Source: Hydrogenophilales bacterium 12-61-10 (lineage in GTDB: Bacteria > Pseudomonadota > Gammaproteobacteria > Burkholderiales > Thiobacillaceae). Taken from it: 64,000 bases of DNA. Positions 35,470 through 44,229 of this stretch are shown piece after piece. The DNA is taken from contig NCCT01000028.1 in NCBI GenBank assembly GCA_002279795.1, positions 1-64,000 of the forward strand. The letters run 5' to 3'. The notes beneath the pieces were generated by a model, which saw only the letters and a program-made list of their open reading frames with translations, searched no databases and had not been told where the DNA came from. The first letter of the stretch is position 1, and each line of letters begins with the position of its first letter. The position numbers were made by a program, and so were the translations under genes.

Positions 35470-35823
35470 CTATTGTTTGATGCGGGCGAAGTAGCGCGCC
35501 ATGGCCGCCACCTCGCGCTCGGAAAAGCCCTTCGCCAGATTGCCCATCAGGGTGGACTGGCGCTTGCCGGATCGGTAGTCGCGCATGGCGCGGATGAATT
35601 CGGCTTCGGGCATGCCGGCCAACGGCGCAAACTCGCTGGATTCCAGGCGTCCCTGGGTGCCGTGACAACCGGCGCACGTTGCGGCCATCGCCGCTCCGGT
35701 TGGGCCTGGCGCGGCCGTGGCAGCCCTGGTTGGGACCGGCGCCGCCCGGGCTGCGGCGTCAGCCGCCTGCGCCGGGCTGAAGGTGGCCGCCAGGACGGCG
35801 ATTGAAAATGCCCACGTTTTCAT
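35470..35823 (-). CDS. Monoheme class I cytochrome c
   Basis: A 117-residue periplasmic cytochrome with signal peptide (1-20), an Ala/Pro-rich linker, and CAGCH at 50-54. The distal Met is probably in TLMGNLAKGF. The ATG overlaps the upstream TAA. Its position between the bd-like membrane subunits and fccBA suggests it shuttles electrons between them. Confidence 0.85.
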   Translation of the reverse strand: MKTWAFSIAVLAATFSPAQAADAAARAAPVPTRAATAAPGPTGAAMAATCAGCHGTQGRLESSEFAPLAGMPEAEFIRAMRDYRSGKRQSTLMGNLAKGFSEREVAAMARYFARIKQ

Positions 35824-37046
35824 TAGCGTGCCCATACGTAAAACCCAATGGCGAAGAACTGCACGACCCACAGCACCAGCAGGCCAATGCTCAGATTGCC
35901 GAGGCGGGTGATCGCTGCAGACGGGGTGTAGATCCCTTTCGTCTGTCCCGATTGCCACGCCACGGTCAGCAGATAGGCCAGCACCACGCCGCCCAGTACC
36001 GCGAAGGTGACGAAGAACAGCACCGTGCTGTACCAGTCGAGGTTGATCTTGTAGTCGAGCGCGTTGTAGCCATGCACGCTCATCAGGGTGACAAAGCGCA
36101 AGGCCTCGCGGGCGGCGCCGACCACGATCAGCGCGACCGCGCCGAGCGCAAAAGGTGCATAGCCCCACACGCCCTGATCCAGCTTGTTGCCGAGCAGACG
36201 CGGGAAAAAAGCGGTTGCCAGCAGGGCAACAGCGCTTGCCCAGACCCAGGCCGACGTGGCGAACCAGGTCATTTTGTCCGGCAGGGTGGCGAGCCACAGC
36301 GCGCCGCTGGCCACCGCCAGCACGCCGCCGGCGAGCATCAGCTTGTGCGCCAGTGGCAGCAGCCAGGCGAGGTAGCCCGCATCCTCGTCCGCGCGCCCCA
36401 TCAGATAGCGCCGGTAGGCAAACAGCCAGGCCGCGATCACCGCCACCGACAGCAGGATGAAAAACGCAAAGCGGGTGACGCTGTAACCGTGCAGCGTGCT
36501 GCCGGACGGGTCGATCTGGCCGTTCGGCGCGTACCAGCCCATCCACTCTTCGGGCAGCAGCATCTGGTAGCTCAATACATGCATGATCCAGCCGACCACC
36601 AGCATCAATCCCAGCGACAGCATCAAATGCCAGGGGCTGCGCGCAGGCTGGCGGGCGAGGTCGGGATTGCGCGCATAAAACGTATACAGCGCCAGATAGG
36701 CTGCGATCAGGATGATGATGAAGCCGATCACCCAGCGCGCCGACAGCACGTTGGAGGTGTACCAGAACGGGTCGTAGATCACCTGCACGAACAGCAGCGG
36801 TGCGACGCCGAGCACGATGGCGACCGACACGGCCACTTTCGCCGTGGACAGCATGGCCGCAGCCAGGCGGCGCCAGTGGGCGTCGCGGCTGAACGCGCCA
36901 AAAATGGTGAGCGCGGACGCGCCCAGCATCACCTGCACGGCGGCAATATGCAGCGCCCAGGTGAGCACGCCCAGCACCAGGAAAATGACCGGGTGGGCGG
37001 GCACGCCGGCGGGGTCGCGCAGGGCATAGAGCATGGCGGCATCCAT
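35823..37046 (-). CDS. Cytochrome bd-superfamily-related membrane subunit
   Basis: A 407-residue protein with about ten transmembrane segments. The first segments (LTWALHIAAVQVMLG with H33, then a GVAPLLFVQVIYDPFW block) recall the N-terminal bundle of CydA, yet it has no Q-loop motif GRQPW. It resembles the second subunits found with c-heme members of the bd superfamily (CydAA'-like pairs). It lies 3 bases after the 37050 gene and directly before a cytochrome c. The bd relationship is judged from topology and local motifs only. Confidence 0.62.
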   Translation of the reverse strand: MDAAMLYALRDPAGVPAHPVIFLVLGVLTWALHIAAVQVMLGASALTIFGAFSRDAHWRRLAAAMLSTAKVAVSVAIVLGVAPLLFVQVIYDPFWYTSNVLSARWVIGFIIILIAAYLALYTFYARNPDLARQPARSPWHLMLSLGLMLVVGWIMHVLSYQMLLPEEWMGWYAPNGQIDPSGSTLHGYSVTRFAFFILLSVAVIAAWLFAYRRYLMGRADEDAGYLAWLLPLAHKLMLAGGVLAVASGALWLATLPDKMTWFATSAWVWASAVALLATAFFPRLLGNKLDQGVWGYAPFALGAVALIVVGAAREALRFVTLMSVHGYNALDYKINLDWYSTVLFFVTFAVLGGVVLAYLLTVAWQSGQTKGIYTPSAAITRLGNLSIGLLVLWVVQFFAIGFYVWAR

Positions 37047-37049
37047 GGC

Positions 37050-38444
37050 TTACTCCTTGATGGGTGCGGCGGCCGCAGCCGTGCGCACGACGGGTTGCGG
37101 GGACGCCGGCGCGTTCAGCGAAACGATGAAGCGGGCCAGCGCATAGGCCTCGTCATCGTTCAGCGGAATGTGCGGCATATAGATCGTGTTGCCGGTGCCA
37201 AGCGCGCCCTGCAAATAGGTTTTCACCATGGCCACGTCGCTGTTGCCACCGAAATAGTTGGCCAGCGGGCGCATGCCGGTGGGCGACAGCGAATGGCAGT
37301 TGGAACAGGTCGTGAGCGCCAGGCTGCGGCCGGCCTCCAGCGCGTTGTGCGCCGTCACCTCGCGCAGGTTGTCAGGCACGAACACCTGACTCGGCAAAAA
37401 GCCCTGGCGTTCGATCAGCGGGATCTCGGACGCGATGCCCAGCCCCGGCACGTCGCGCGCGATCACCTGGTTGGAATACACGTACTGGCCGGCGACATAG
37501 GGCTTGCGCAGCGATTCGCGCGCCACTTCTTCCGGCCACAGGCCGAACACCAGCACCGCCACCGTCATCCCCATCGCGATCGACGGCGTGAGCAGGCGCG
37601 GCTGCAGCCAGGTGGCGGCGAACCAGGCGAAGATGCCGCCGAGCGTGACGACCAGCGACATCGCGAACCATTCGGGCAGACGGTTTTCGGCGATCACCTG
37701 CGCGCTCTCCGGCAGCGTGGCCATGTACCACTGCAGCAGCAGGCCGCCGGCGACGGTCGACACCATGCCCAGCAGCGCGAGCTTGCGGGTGATTTCCTTC
37801 TTGAATGCCGCGTCCTTGATCGCGCCGGCCACCACGCCGCCGACCACCGCGGTCATGGTGAACATGAAGGCGGTGCGCATGGCGAGTTGCGCGAAGGTAT
37901 TGGCGCCGTAGAAACCGTTGAGGTAGCCGCCTTCGGTAAACCATTCGGGTTTGCCCGGCCACATCATGAACGACAGGATGCCGATGATGATCAGCATGGT
38001 GCCGTAGGAGGCGATGCCGAAAATGATCGAGATGCGCAGGTGGGTGGCGCGGTCGACCTTGCCCACCAGGTAGATGATCATGTAGACGCCGACCACCTCG
38101 ATGACGAAGAACACCCACTCGGTCGCCCACTTCCAGACGAAACTGTGGATCAGCGCCGATATCCCGCGCGGGCTCGCCACCGTGGTCGAGTACCAGATGC
38201 CCGGCCCGGTGATCGAGCCCAGCACATAACTGAACACCAGCAGGAACAGGCCGTATTTCTTGATGAATTCCAGCAGCTCGGGCTGGTTGCGGCGGCTCGC
38301 CTGGGTTGCCAGATAAGCAAAGAACAGCGCCGCGCCGACCGCCGTGTGCGAAAACAGCACATGGATCGTGGCGATCAGGCCGACCACCCAGCCGCTGCCG
38401 ACGCCGGGTTCGTACCACATGGGATAAAGGCCGATGTATTCCAT
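37050..38444 (-). CDS. Cytochrome bd superfamily subunit I with C-terminal c-type heme
   Basis: A 464-residue membrane protein. Residues 1-310 form about eight helices like CydA: H28/H33 in IHVLFSHTAVG, E109 and E116 in ATEWVFFVIEVV. Residues 360-445 are a class I cytochrome c domain with CSNCH at 380-384. The quinol-binding GRQPW loop is absent. Published surveys of the bd superfamily describe such c-heme fusions (an OR-C type group) with unknown function. It heads the fccBA operon behind a sigma-54 promoter, so electron transfer from sulfide oxidation is the likely role. Confidence 0.75.
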   Translation of the reverse strand: MEYIGLYPMWYEPGVGSGWVVGLIATIHVLFSHTAVGAALFFAYLATQASRRNQPELLEFIKKYGLFLLVFSYVLGSITGPGIWYSTTVASPRGISALIHSFVWKWATEWVFFVIEVVGVYMIIYLVGKVDRATHLRISIIFGIASYGTMLIIIGILSFMMWPGKPEWFTEGGYLNGFYGANTFAQLAMRTAFMFTMTAVVGGVVAGAIKDAAFKKEITRKLALLGMVSTVAGGLLLQWYMATLPESAQVIAENRLPEWFAMSLVVTLGGIFAWFAATWLQPRLLTPSIAMGMTVAVLVFGLWPEEVARESLRKPYVAGQYVYSNQVIARDVPGLGIASEIPLIERQGFLPSQVFVPDNLREVTAHNALEAGRSLALTTCSNCHSLSPTGMRPLANYFGGNSDVAMVKTYLQGALGTGNTIYMPHIPLNDDEAYALARFIVSLNAPASPQPVVRTAAAAAPIKE

Positions 38445-38534
38445 CCTGGCTCCGTTGGATGATGAAGGGGGTCACGTCCCCCTGGGGCGAGGGCATTTGA
38501 ATGTCAGGCCCAAAAGACGCTTGCTTATAGAAAT

Positions 38535-38550
38535 AGCAATAGTCGTTCCA
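38535..38550 (-). promoter_or_regulatory. Sigma-54 promoter of the bd-like/fccBA operon
   Basis: On the minus strand TGGAACGACTATTGCT matches TGGcACG-N4-TTGCW with one mismatch and correct spacing. The expected start is near 38524, 80 bases before the first ATG. Confidence 0.78.
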
Positions 38551-38646
38551 GTTCGGACAAGTCTGTCTTCTATTAGATAACGTGTTGAAAAGTTAAGGAA
38601 TAATTAAATTCAGGCTGGTTTTATGGAGAAAGACCAAAAAAGTGAA

Positions 38647-38695
38647 TGTCATTTTTGGCGGTCTTGAATTTGATTTTGGTCGAAATTGTCAGTGC
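38647..38695. promoter_or_regulatory. Candidate enhancer sites upstream of the bd-like/fccBA operon
   Basis: TGTCATTTTTGGCG (38647-38660) and TGTCAGTGC (38687-38695) lie about 120-170 bp upstream of the predicted start. The nine-base TGTCAGTGC is identical to one upstream of the persulfide dioxygenase operon. A GACAAGTCTGTC repeat (38556-38567) lies just upstream of the -24 element. Confidence 0.5.
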
Positions 38696-38713
38696 GACCG
38701 GCTGCCCTGGGAC

Positions 38714-39451
38714 TCAATGCCCCATGCGAAAAAACGCAATCGTCGCGATGCCCGCCAAAATCAGCCCGACCTGGATCACCGAGGACTTGAGGCGGGTGTG
38801 GCGATGCAGGTTGGGCACCAGATCGGAGACGGCGATGTAAATGAAACTGGCAGCGGAAATCGCCAGCACGAACGGAATCGCCGCACGCACATCGGCCAGC
38901 CAGAACCAGCCGAGCAGCGCGCCGGGCAGGGTGGCCAGCGACGACAGCAGGTTGTAGGCAAACGCGCGGGACTTGGACAGTCCGCTGTGCAGCAGGATGG
39001 CGAAATCGCCGAGTTCCTGCGGAATTTCGTGGGCAATGACCGCGAGCGCGGTGGCAATGCCGAGCGGCACCGAGGTCAGGAACGCGGCGGCGATCACCAC
39101 GCCATCGACAAAGTTATGAAAGGCGTCGCCCAGCAGAATCAGCGCGCCGCCCTGATGCGCATGCTCCTCGCAGTCTTGATCATGGCAATGCCGCCAGATC
39201 ACCAGTTTTTCCAGGATGAAAAAGCCCACCAGCCCCGCCAGCACCGTGCCCGAAATCGCCAGTGGCGAAGCGTGCTTCAGCCCCTGCGGAATCATCCCCA
39301 GAAATGCCGCGCCCAACAGGGTGCCGGTGGCGTAGGACAGCAACCAGGGCAGCAGGCGCTGCCGCATCGCGTCGGGAAACGCCAGCAGCAGCGCCGCGCC
39401 ACCCATCGCGCCGACGCTGCCGAGCAGACTGAACAGGATGACGAGGGTCAT
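38714..39451 (-). CDS. ZIP family metal transporter
   Basis: A 245-residue protein with seven to eight transmembrane segments. Metal-site motifs are GDAFHNFVDGVVIAA in TM4 and AHEIPQELGDFA in TM5. A cytosolic histidine-rich loop (HCHDQDCEEHAHQ) lies between TM3 and TM4. It most likely imports zinc or another divalent metal. It is convergent in position but not in function with the bd-like operon; the TGTCA repeats upstream of that operon overlap the end of this gene's 3' flank. Confidence 0.9.
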   Translation of the reverse strand: MTLVILFSLLGSVGAMGGAALLLAFPDAMRQRLLPWLLSYATGTLLGAAFLGMIPQGLKHASPLAISGTVLAGLVGFFILEKLVIWRHCHDQDCEEHAHQGGALILLGDAFHNFVDGVVIAAAFLTSVPLGIATALAVIAHEIPQELGDFAILLHSGLSKSRAFAYNLLSSLATLPGALLGWFWLADVRAAIPFVLAISAASFIYIAVSDLVPNLHRHTRLKSSVIQVGLILAGIATIAFFRMGH

Positions 39452-39551
39452 GTGCGTGCGCTCCCGGCAAAGCTCAGGACTGAAGCGCAGGCAGGTGCAG
39501 GTCTGAATAAGGCGGGCACGGAAGCGATCGGATCTAAGAGAATTGTCGCGT

Positions 39552-40114
39552 TCAACGCCGCTTGAACAAGCCGACGAAGCCGTCGTTCAGCGCGGTTTCA
39601 AACGCTACCCTGAAAACGCTTTGCTTGCCGTCCTTGAAGCTGAGCTGATTGACCATGCCCTTGCCCTGCTCGACATTGACTGCGAGGGCGTAGACGTTGG
39701 ACTTGCCGGCGAGATAGGCTGCGATGGCCTTGTCTTCGGTCGCGGCCTTTTCCACCCACTTTTTGGCGAAGACCGTCAGGTGCAGAAAAATCGCGCCCGA
39801 GTAATTGACCTTGGCAAGCTCGGCCAGCGTGTTGCGCACCGATGCCGCATTCGCTTCGTCGGCAACCTGGCCGCCGAACAGCAGCGCCACGGCGTCCTTG
39901 TCCTTGAAGCTGGCAACGGCACTGGAAGCGCTACCCGGTTCGGTGTAAGCAACAATATCGAGGCGGCGCAGCGGCTTTTCGCCCGCCTTGCTTGCGGCCA
40001 AGCCTTCTGCCAATTGAACTGTTCGCCCAGCGTCAGGGGTTGGGCCGAGACAGCCAGCGAGGCGCTCATCGACACGGCGGCCACGACGGCCAGTGCTATA
40101 CGGGAAATTTTCAT
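39552..40114 (-). pseudogene. Exported chalcone-isomerase-like or DUF-type protein with one-base shift
   Basis: Two frames join into one protein: a signal peptide from the ATG at 40114 (MKISRIALAVVAAVSM...AQPLTLGEQF), then QLAEGLAASKAGEKPLRRLDIVAY and on to GFVGLFKRR. One base appears missing near 40016. Joined, it is about 187 residues. The mature part (DKDAVALLFGG, ALAVNVEQGKG, FRVAFETALNDGFVGLF) looks like a periplasmic chalcone-isomerase-like lipocalin-type fold, a weak guess. It may be intact in reality. Confidence 0.6.
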
Positions 40115-40214
40115 GGGAGACGGGCTTTCATGGAGTGAGTAAGGGGACGCCAGCTGACCGGACCTGCCAGTCGGAATGGAGCGTCGCCATTGACGCATGC
40201 GGCCCCGGGTGTGG

Positions 40215-41141
40215 TCAGTGACGTGCGTCACAAACCCCAGCTTGTTTGTCGCGCATATGCGGATTTCGGTCGGCGAATGCCTGGGCCAGAAAATCCAGCA
40301 TGGCGCCTTCGTGCTGCAGTAGCGCATCGCTGACTTCATGCCCGCCTTCGAGCGCCAGCAGCTGCACCTGTCGCCCGGCCTCAAGGCCGGCGGCGAGCAG
40401 GCGACGGGCATCGTCAAACGGCACGCTTGCATCGTTGCGGCCGTGCGCCAGCAGCACCGGACAATGCACATTCGCGATGCTGCGCAAAGGTGCGATGGCG
40501 TCGAAGCGGTGGCCGATCAGGTGCTGCACCTGGCGCAGCACAATCCAGCCAACCGGGATGAAGGGCAGGTGGTGCTGCGCCAGCAGGCGGCGCATCACCT
40601 CGCGCGGGTGCGCAAACGCCGACACGCTCACCACGGCGGCGACATCGCGGCGGTGGCTGGCCGCCAGCAGCACGGCGCCCGCGCCGACCGAATGGCCGAG
40701 CAGAGCGATGCGACCAGGATCGACTTCCGGCTGCGCGGCGAGCCAGTCCAGCGCATGCTCGATGTCCTCGGCAAAACGCGGCAGCGAGCTGAAATCGTCG
40801 TCGTCGCTGCGGCCATGGCAGCGCGCATCCAGCAGCAGCACGACGTAGCCGGCTTCATGCAGCGGGCGAACGGAAGGCAGCATCAGCGCCGCATTGGCGC
40901 CCCAGCCGTGCATCACCAGCACCGCAGGCGCAGGCTTGCCGGATGGCGCGGCGATCAGCCAGGCGAATAATTGAGTGTGGTTGGCGCTTGCGATGGCGAC
41001 TTCGCGGGACGGCAGCCCCAGCTCGGCCGGGCTGATTGCGTGCACAAGGCGCGGGGCGCGAAAACTGCGCACGATGGCTGCGCGCGTGCCTAGGTGGAGC
41101 AGGCCGCCCAGCGCCAGCACGCCGAGGATTTCCAGGATCAT
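40215..41141 (-). CDS. Membrane-anchored alpha/beta hydrolase
   Basis: A 308-residue hydrolase with an N-terminal hydrophobic anchor (ILEILGVLALGGLLHLG). The triad is Ser in LLGHSVGAGAVL, Asp in HGRNDASVP and His in EGGHEVS; the oxyanion HGWGAN precedes it. The substrate is unknown. It follows the rhodanese gene at 41163 in the same direction and may be the tail of the long cyd operon. Confidence 0.82.
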   Translation of the reverse strand: MILEILGVLALGGLLHLGTRAAIVRSFRAPRLVHAISPAELGLPSREVAIASANHTQLFAWLIAAPSGKPAPAVLVMHGWGANAALMLPSVRPLHEAGYVVLLLDARCHGRSDDDDFSSLPRFAEDIEHALDWLAAQPEVDPGRIALLGHSVGAGAVLLAASHRRDVAAVVSVSAFAHPREVMRRLLAQHHLPFIPVGWIVLRQVQHLIGHRFDAIAPLRSIANVHCPVLLAHGRNDASVPFDDARRLLAAGLEAGRQVQLLALEGGHEVSDALLQHEGAMLDFLAQAFADRNPHMRDKQAGVCDARH

Positions 41142-41162
41142 GGCATGGGCGGCGGCGCAGGC

Positions 41163-41747
41163 TTAGTGCGAAAAATACATCTTGTCCTTGTTGAGCTTGT
41201 AGCTCCACGGCAGGTTGGCGTTCTTCCAGCCGTTCACCAGACGCCAGTTTTTGCGTTCGCCGTCTTTGACGTTGCTGCCTTCAAAGCCGTCGACGACGAC
41301 ATAAACCGACTGGTAGCCCTTGCCTTCGAGCATCTTGGCGCTGGGTGCGCCACGCTCGCCCCCGGAGCGGCACATGAGAATGACCGGGGTGGTCTTGTCG
41401 AGGCCACGTTTGGCCAGGGTGGCGGCAATGTCCGCCTCGAACGCGGGATTGATCTCCATCGCGTACAAAGACTTCTTGTCGTTCCAGCGGCTGCGGTTGG
41501 CGATCATGAACGGGATGTTGATGTCGACCACGTCGGTAAAGCCGGTGAACATGATCTCGGTCGGGTCGCGCACATCGATGAACAGGACCTTGTCGCCCTG
41601 CTTCATTTTCATGTCATGGGCTTCGCGCGAATCCAGGTAGAGGCTCCACGACGTCCGGTTTGCCGGGTCGGCGGGTTGGTCTGCGGCCTGGAGGGCGGTT
41701 GCCAGGGTGGCGGCGAGTATGAAAGAGGCGATCAGGGAGGCTTTCAT
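41163..41747 (-). CDS. Periplasmic rhodanese
   Basis: A 194-residue protein with a signal peptide (1-21). The rhodanese fold has VLFIDVRDPTEIMF and a catalytic Cys126 in LMCRSGGERG. The periplasmic location sets it apart from the cytoplasmic rhodanese at 30849. It lies downstream of cyd, SQR-like and globin genes, which fits sulfane-sulfur handling in the periplasm. Confidence 0.88.
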   Translation of the reverse strand: MKASLIASFILAATLATALQAADQPADPANRTSWSLYLDSREAHDMKMKQGDKVLFIDVRDPTEIMFTGFTDVVDINIPFMIANRSRWNDKKSLYAMEINPAFEADIAATLAKRGLDKTTPVILMCRSGGERGAPSAKMLEGKGYQSVYVVVDGFEGSNVKDGERKNWRLVNGWKNANLPWSYKLNKDKMYFSH

Positions 41748-41800
41748 TGGGTTCCAGTCAGTTCTAAGTGGTGTGGATGAAGGATGGCGATGTGCGGTGC

Positions 41801-42235
41801 TCAGGCTGCGACCGCTTCGTTGCTGCAGGCATGGCTGGCTTCACCCTGATTGCGCATGTGGTCGGCTAGCTGGGCGATAGCCTCGTAGAGTTCGCTGCGC
41901 AGCGCGGCGTCGGCAACGACTTCGTCCAGCGCAAGCCGCATGCACAGCAGCCACTGGTCGCGTTCGTCGGCGCCGATCTTGAACGGCAGATGACGGCGGC
42001 GCAGCATCGGATGGCCGTACTTTTCGATGAACAGCTGCGGGCCGCCCATCCAGCCGGAGAGGAACTCGAACAGCTTGTCTGCCGAGCCCGACAGGTCTTC
42101 GCTGTGCATTTTGCGCAGGGCGTAGGTCTCCGGCAGCTCGTCCATGATTTCGTAAAAACGGCGCGTCAGCAGCCTCACGACGGCTTCGCCGCCGATGCGT
42201 TGATAGGGTGTCAGGACAGGGGATTGAGAAGTCAT
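41801..42235 (-). CDS. Group II truncated hemoglobin
   Basis: A 144-residue globin. The block GGPQLFIEKYGHPMLRRRHLPF with proximal H82, followed by ERDQWLLCM, is the group II signature. Such globins bind oxygen, NO or sulfide. The ATG at 42235 lies 5 bases after the ybgE-like gene. Its inclusion in a cytochrome bd operon suggests a role in protecting or feeding respiration under sulfide or NO stress. Confidence 0.88.
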   Translation of the reverse strand: MTSQSPVLTPYQRIGGEAVVRLLTRRFYEIMDELPETYALRKMHSEDLSGSADKLFEFLSGWMGGPQLFIEKYGHPMLRRRHLPFKIGADERDQWLLCMRLALDEVVADAALRSELYEAIAQLADHMRNQGEASHACSNEAVAA

Positions 42236-42239
42236 GGTT

Positions 42240-42527
42240 TTACCTTGAAAAATATTGGACATAAAAAACCAGCGCAGCGCCCATGCCCAGCCAGGCGACC
42301 AGCGGACTGAACACCATGCGTAACAAGGGGTTGCGCGGAACAAACCCGATGCCGTAGACGAATCCGGCCGACAAGCCCCACATGACGAGCGAGAGCAGGC
42401 CGTGGCTGATGGCGCTGCCATCCGCCGTGGCAAGGCCGCGTGGCATCAGGGTAATGAGCAGCATCAGCGCGATGGAGGCGGTCAGCGTGGCGCCGCGCAC
42501 CCAGCGGTTGTCGAACCAGTGGTTCAT
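42240..42527 (-). CDS. YbgE-type cyd operon protein
   Basis: A 95-residue protein with three hydrophobic segments; VYGIGFVPRNPLLR is characteristic of the cyd-operon YbgE family. YbgE accompanies cytochrome bd genes and its function is unclear. The ATG overlaps the stop of the SQR-like gene (ATGA). Confidence 0.78.
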   Translation of the reverse strand: MNHWFDNRWVRGATLTASIALMLLITLMPRGLATADGSAISHGLLSLVMWGLSAGFVYGIGFVPRNPLLRMVFSPLVAWLGMGAALVFYVQYFSR

Positions 42528-43669
42528 GTGCGCTGAGCCTTGCGGTAGGGGCGCAGGTACTGCCATTCAAAGAAGCGCTTGGCCCAGTGGAACAGGCGGC
42601 ACGGCGGCAGGATCAGCGCGCGCTTTTCGTCGCGATAGACCAGAATGCCGCGGTCGAGCGTGTCGACGATGCAGATCAGCTCGGGCTTGAAGTGTGCGAC
42701 CGGCGGCTTGCCGGCCAGCGCCAGCAGCAGGTTTTCGGCCGCAGCCCTGGCCTGCAGGTCGGCGATGTGGGCCTGCTTGGGCAGCCAGTCGGGGCCGGGA
42801 TAGCTGCCCGAGTCGCCGGCCACAAAAACCTTGTCTGCGCCCGCCACCTGGCAGTGCGTGTCGGCCTTGAAAAATCCGCCGTCGGACAACGGCAGTCCGG
42901 CTTCATTCGCCCAGGCCGGTCCGCTCATGCCCGGCATGAACAGGATCAGGTCGGCGGGAACCTCACCGCCTTCGGTCGTGATCGTGTCTGCCGTAAAGCC
43001 GGTGAGCTTGTGACCGAGATGAGTGGCGATGTTACGTTTCTGCATCTCGCGCAGCAGGCCCGCCACCGCCTTGTCGCCCAGGCGCTTGCCGGGTTCCTTG
43101 GCGGCATTGAAGAACACCAGCCTGAATTTGTCGCGGCGGCCCTGGCGGCGCAACAGCGTGTCGATGCCGAACAGCAGTTCGAACATCGGTCCGCCGCGCA
43201 TCGCGCCTTGTTCCTTGGGGTTGGTGCCAAAACCGAGCGCAATGCTGCCGCCGTCCATGTTTGCCAGCCGTTCGCGAATGGCCTCGGCTGCGGGGGCGCC
43301 TTCGCAGATCGTCAGCGCGTGTTCGATGCCGGGCAGGGCCTTGAGGAAACGGCCGCCGCTGGCGATGAGCAGGGCGTCGTTGGCCAGCGTGCCGCGATCG
43401 GTCAGCACCGTGCGCCCGCCGTCCTGCAAACCGGTGACGCGCCCGGCATGGAAGGTGACCTGCTGTTCGGCCAGGAACCCCGAGACATCGATATTGAGAT
43501 CGTTTGCGCGCCGCAACCCCGACGGCACCCAGATCAGGCTGGGGTAATACATCAGCTCGGCCTTGGGCGCGACGAGCGTGATGCGCACCTCGCGGTCGCG
43601 CCGCCGCAGTTCGCGTACGGCGGTCAGCGCGGCAAAGCCGCAGCCGAGGATGACGATATGCGCGCTCAT
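42524..43669 (-). CDS. SQR-like FAD-dependent oxidoreductase
   Basis: A 381-residue two-dinucleotide-binding flavoprotein of the sulfide:quinone reductase/NDH-2 superfamily. FAD motif ILGCGFAAL (residues 7-15), MYYPSLIWVPSG typical of SQR relatives, and GDSGSYPGPDWLPKQAHIADLQA near the C-terminus. Cysteines at 10, 122, 273, 333 and 357; positions near 122 and 357 fit SQR catalytic cysteines, but the middle one (about 160) is missing. A C-terminal amphipathic tail could bind membrane. Within the cyd operon it may pass electrons from sulfide to quinol oxidase; exact substrate unproven. Confidence 0.75.
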   Translation of the reverse strand: MSAHIVILGCGFAALTAVRELRRRDREVRITLVAPKAELMYYPSLIWVPSGLRRANDLNIDVSGFLAEQQVTFHAGRVTGLQDGGRTVLTDRGTLANDALLIASGGRFLKALPGIEHALTICEGAPAAEAIRERLANMDGGSIALGFGTNPKEQGAMRGGPMFELLFGIDTLLRRQGRRDKFRLVFFNAAKEPGKRLGDKAVAGLLREMQKRNIATHLGHKLTGFTADTITTEGGEVPADLILFMPGMSGPAWANEAGLPLSDGGFFKADTHCQVAGADKVFVAGDSGSYPGPDWLPKQAHIADLQARAAAENLLLALAGKPPVAHFKPELICIVDTLDRGILVYRDEKRALILPPCRLFHWAKRFFEWQYLRPYRKAQRT

Positions 43670-43797
43670 GCCGCGCCCTTGTCATCCTGCTGGCGCGCAT
43701 CGTCGAGCGCGCATTCCTTGGCGTCGCACATCATCGCGCTCATCGAGGCGAGCAGCACGGCCATGGTGACGCCGAGTATCCAGGCGAAATACCACAT
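43666..43797 (-). CDS. cydX: CydX small subunit of cytochrome bd
   Basis: A 43-residue protein starting MWYFAWILGVTMAVLLA, the CydX signature, with a single transmembrane segment and a charged C-terminal tail. CydX stabilises the bd oxidase hemes. Ribosome site AAAGGA precedes the ATG. Its TGA overlaps the SQR-like start (ATGA). Here it is separated from cydB by a DUF2141 gene. Confidence 0.88.
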   Translation of the reverse strand: MWYFAWILGVTMAVLLASMSAMMCDAKECALDDARQQDDKGAA

Positions 43798-43808
43798 GGT
43801 TGTTCCTT

Positions 43809-44219
43809 TCAGTAGTCGAGGTGCAGGGTGACGGCCGCGCCGCTCTCGGGCAGCACGACCGCGGCGTCTTTGAATTTGGGCTTGCCGGTGACCTGGGGGT
43901 TGTTCGACAGCCCCCAGCCTTCCTGCGGAATCATGCCGAACAGGCGGTTGAGCTCGCCGTTGCCGTCTTCGTCGTGATACGCCATCACGGCGTATTGGCC
44001 GGGCATCAGGCCATCGAGCGCGAGGGTTTTTTTACCAACAGGCAGCACATGGCGCTGGCTGGCGCGCGCTTCCTTGGGAAATCCCTCTGCCCGGTCGAAC
44101 AGCAGCACGGTGAGTGGGCCGCCGCCGGGCTTGATACCGTCGAGGTTGACGGTCAGCGTGGCGGCATCGGCCGGCAGGCACAGCATCAGGGGCAGGGCGT
44201 AATAGCAGGCATTCAGCAT
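43809..44219 (-). CDS. DUF2141 exported protein
   Basis: A 136-residue protein with signal peptide (cleavage near PADA). The blocks VLLFDRAEGFP, GQYAVMAYHDEDGNGELNRLFGMIPQEGWGLSNN are the DUF2141 signature, a beta-sandwich periplasmic family with no known function. It is inserted between cydB and cydX, which is an uncommon arrangement. Confidence 0.85.
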   Translation of the reverse strand: MLNACYYALPLMLCLPADAATLTVNLDGIKPGGGPLTVLLFDRAEGFPKEARASQRHVLPVGKKTLALDGLMPGQYAVMAYHDEDGNGELNRLFGMIPQEGWGLSNNPQVTGKPKFKDAAVVLPESGAAVTLHLDY

Positions 44220-44229
44220 GGTGCTTTCC

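Noticed and set aside
35802..38462. An 886-codon open frame on the plus strand opposite the bd-like genes
   Set aside because: It is a low-complexity His/Gln/Arg-rich translation antisense to two clearly coding membrane-protein genes, a GC-rich shadow frame.
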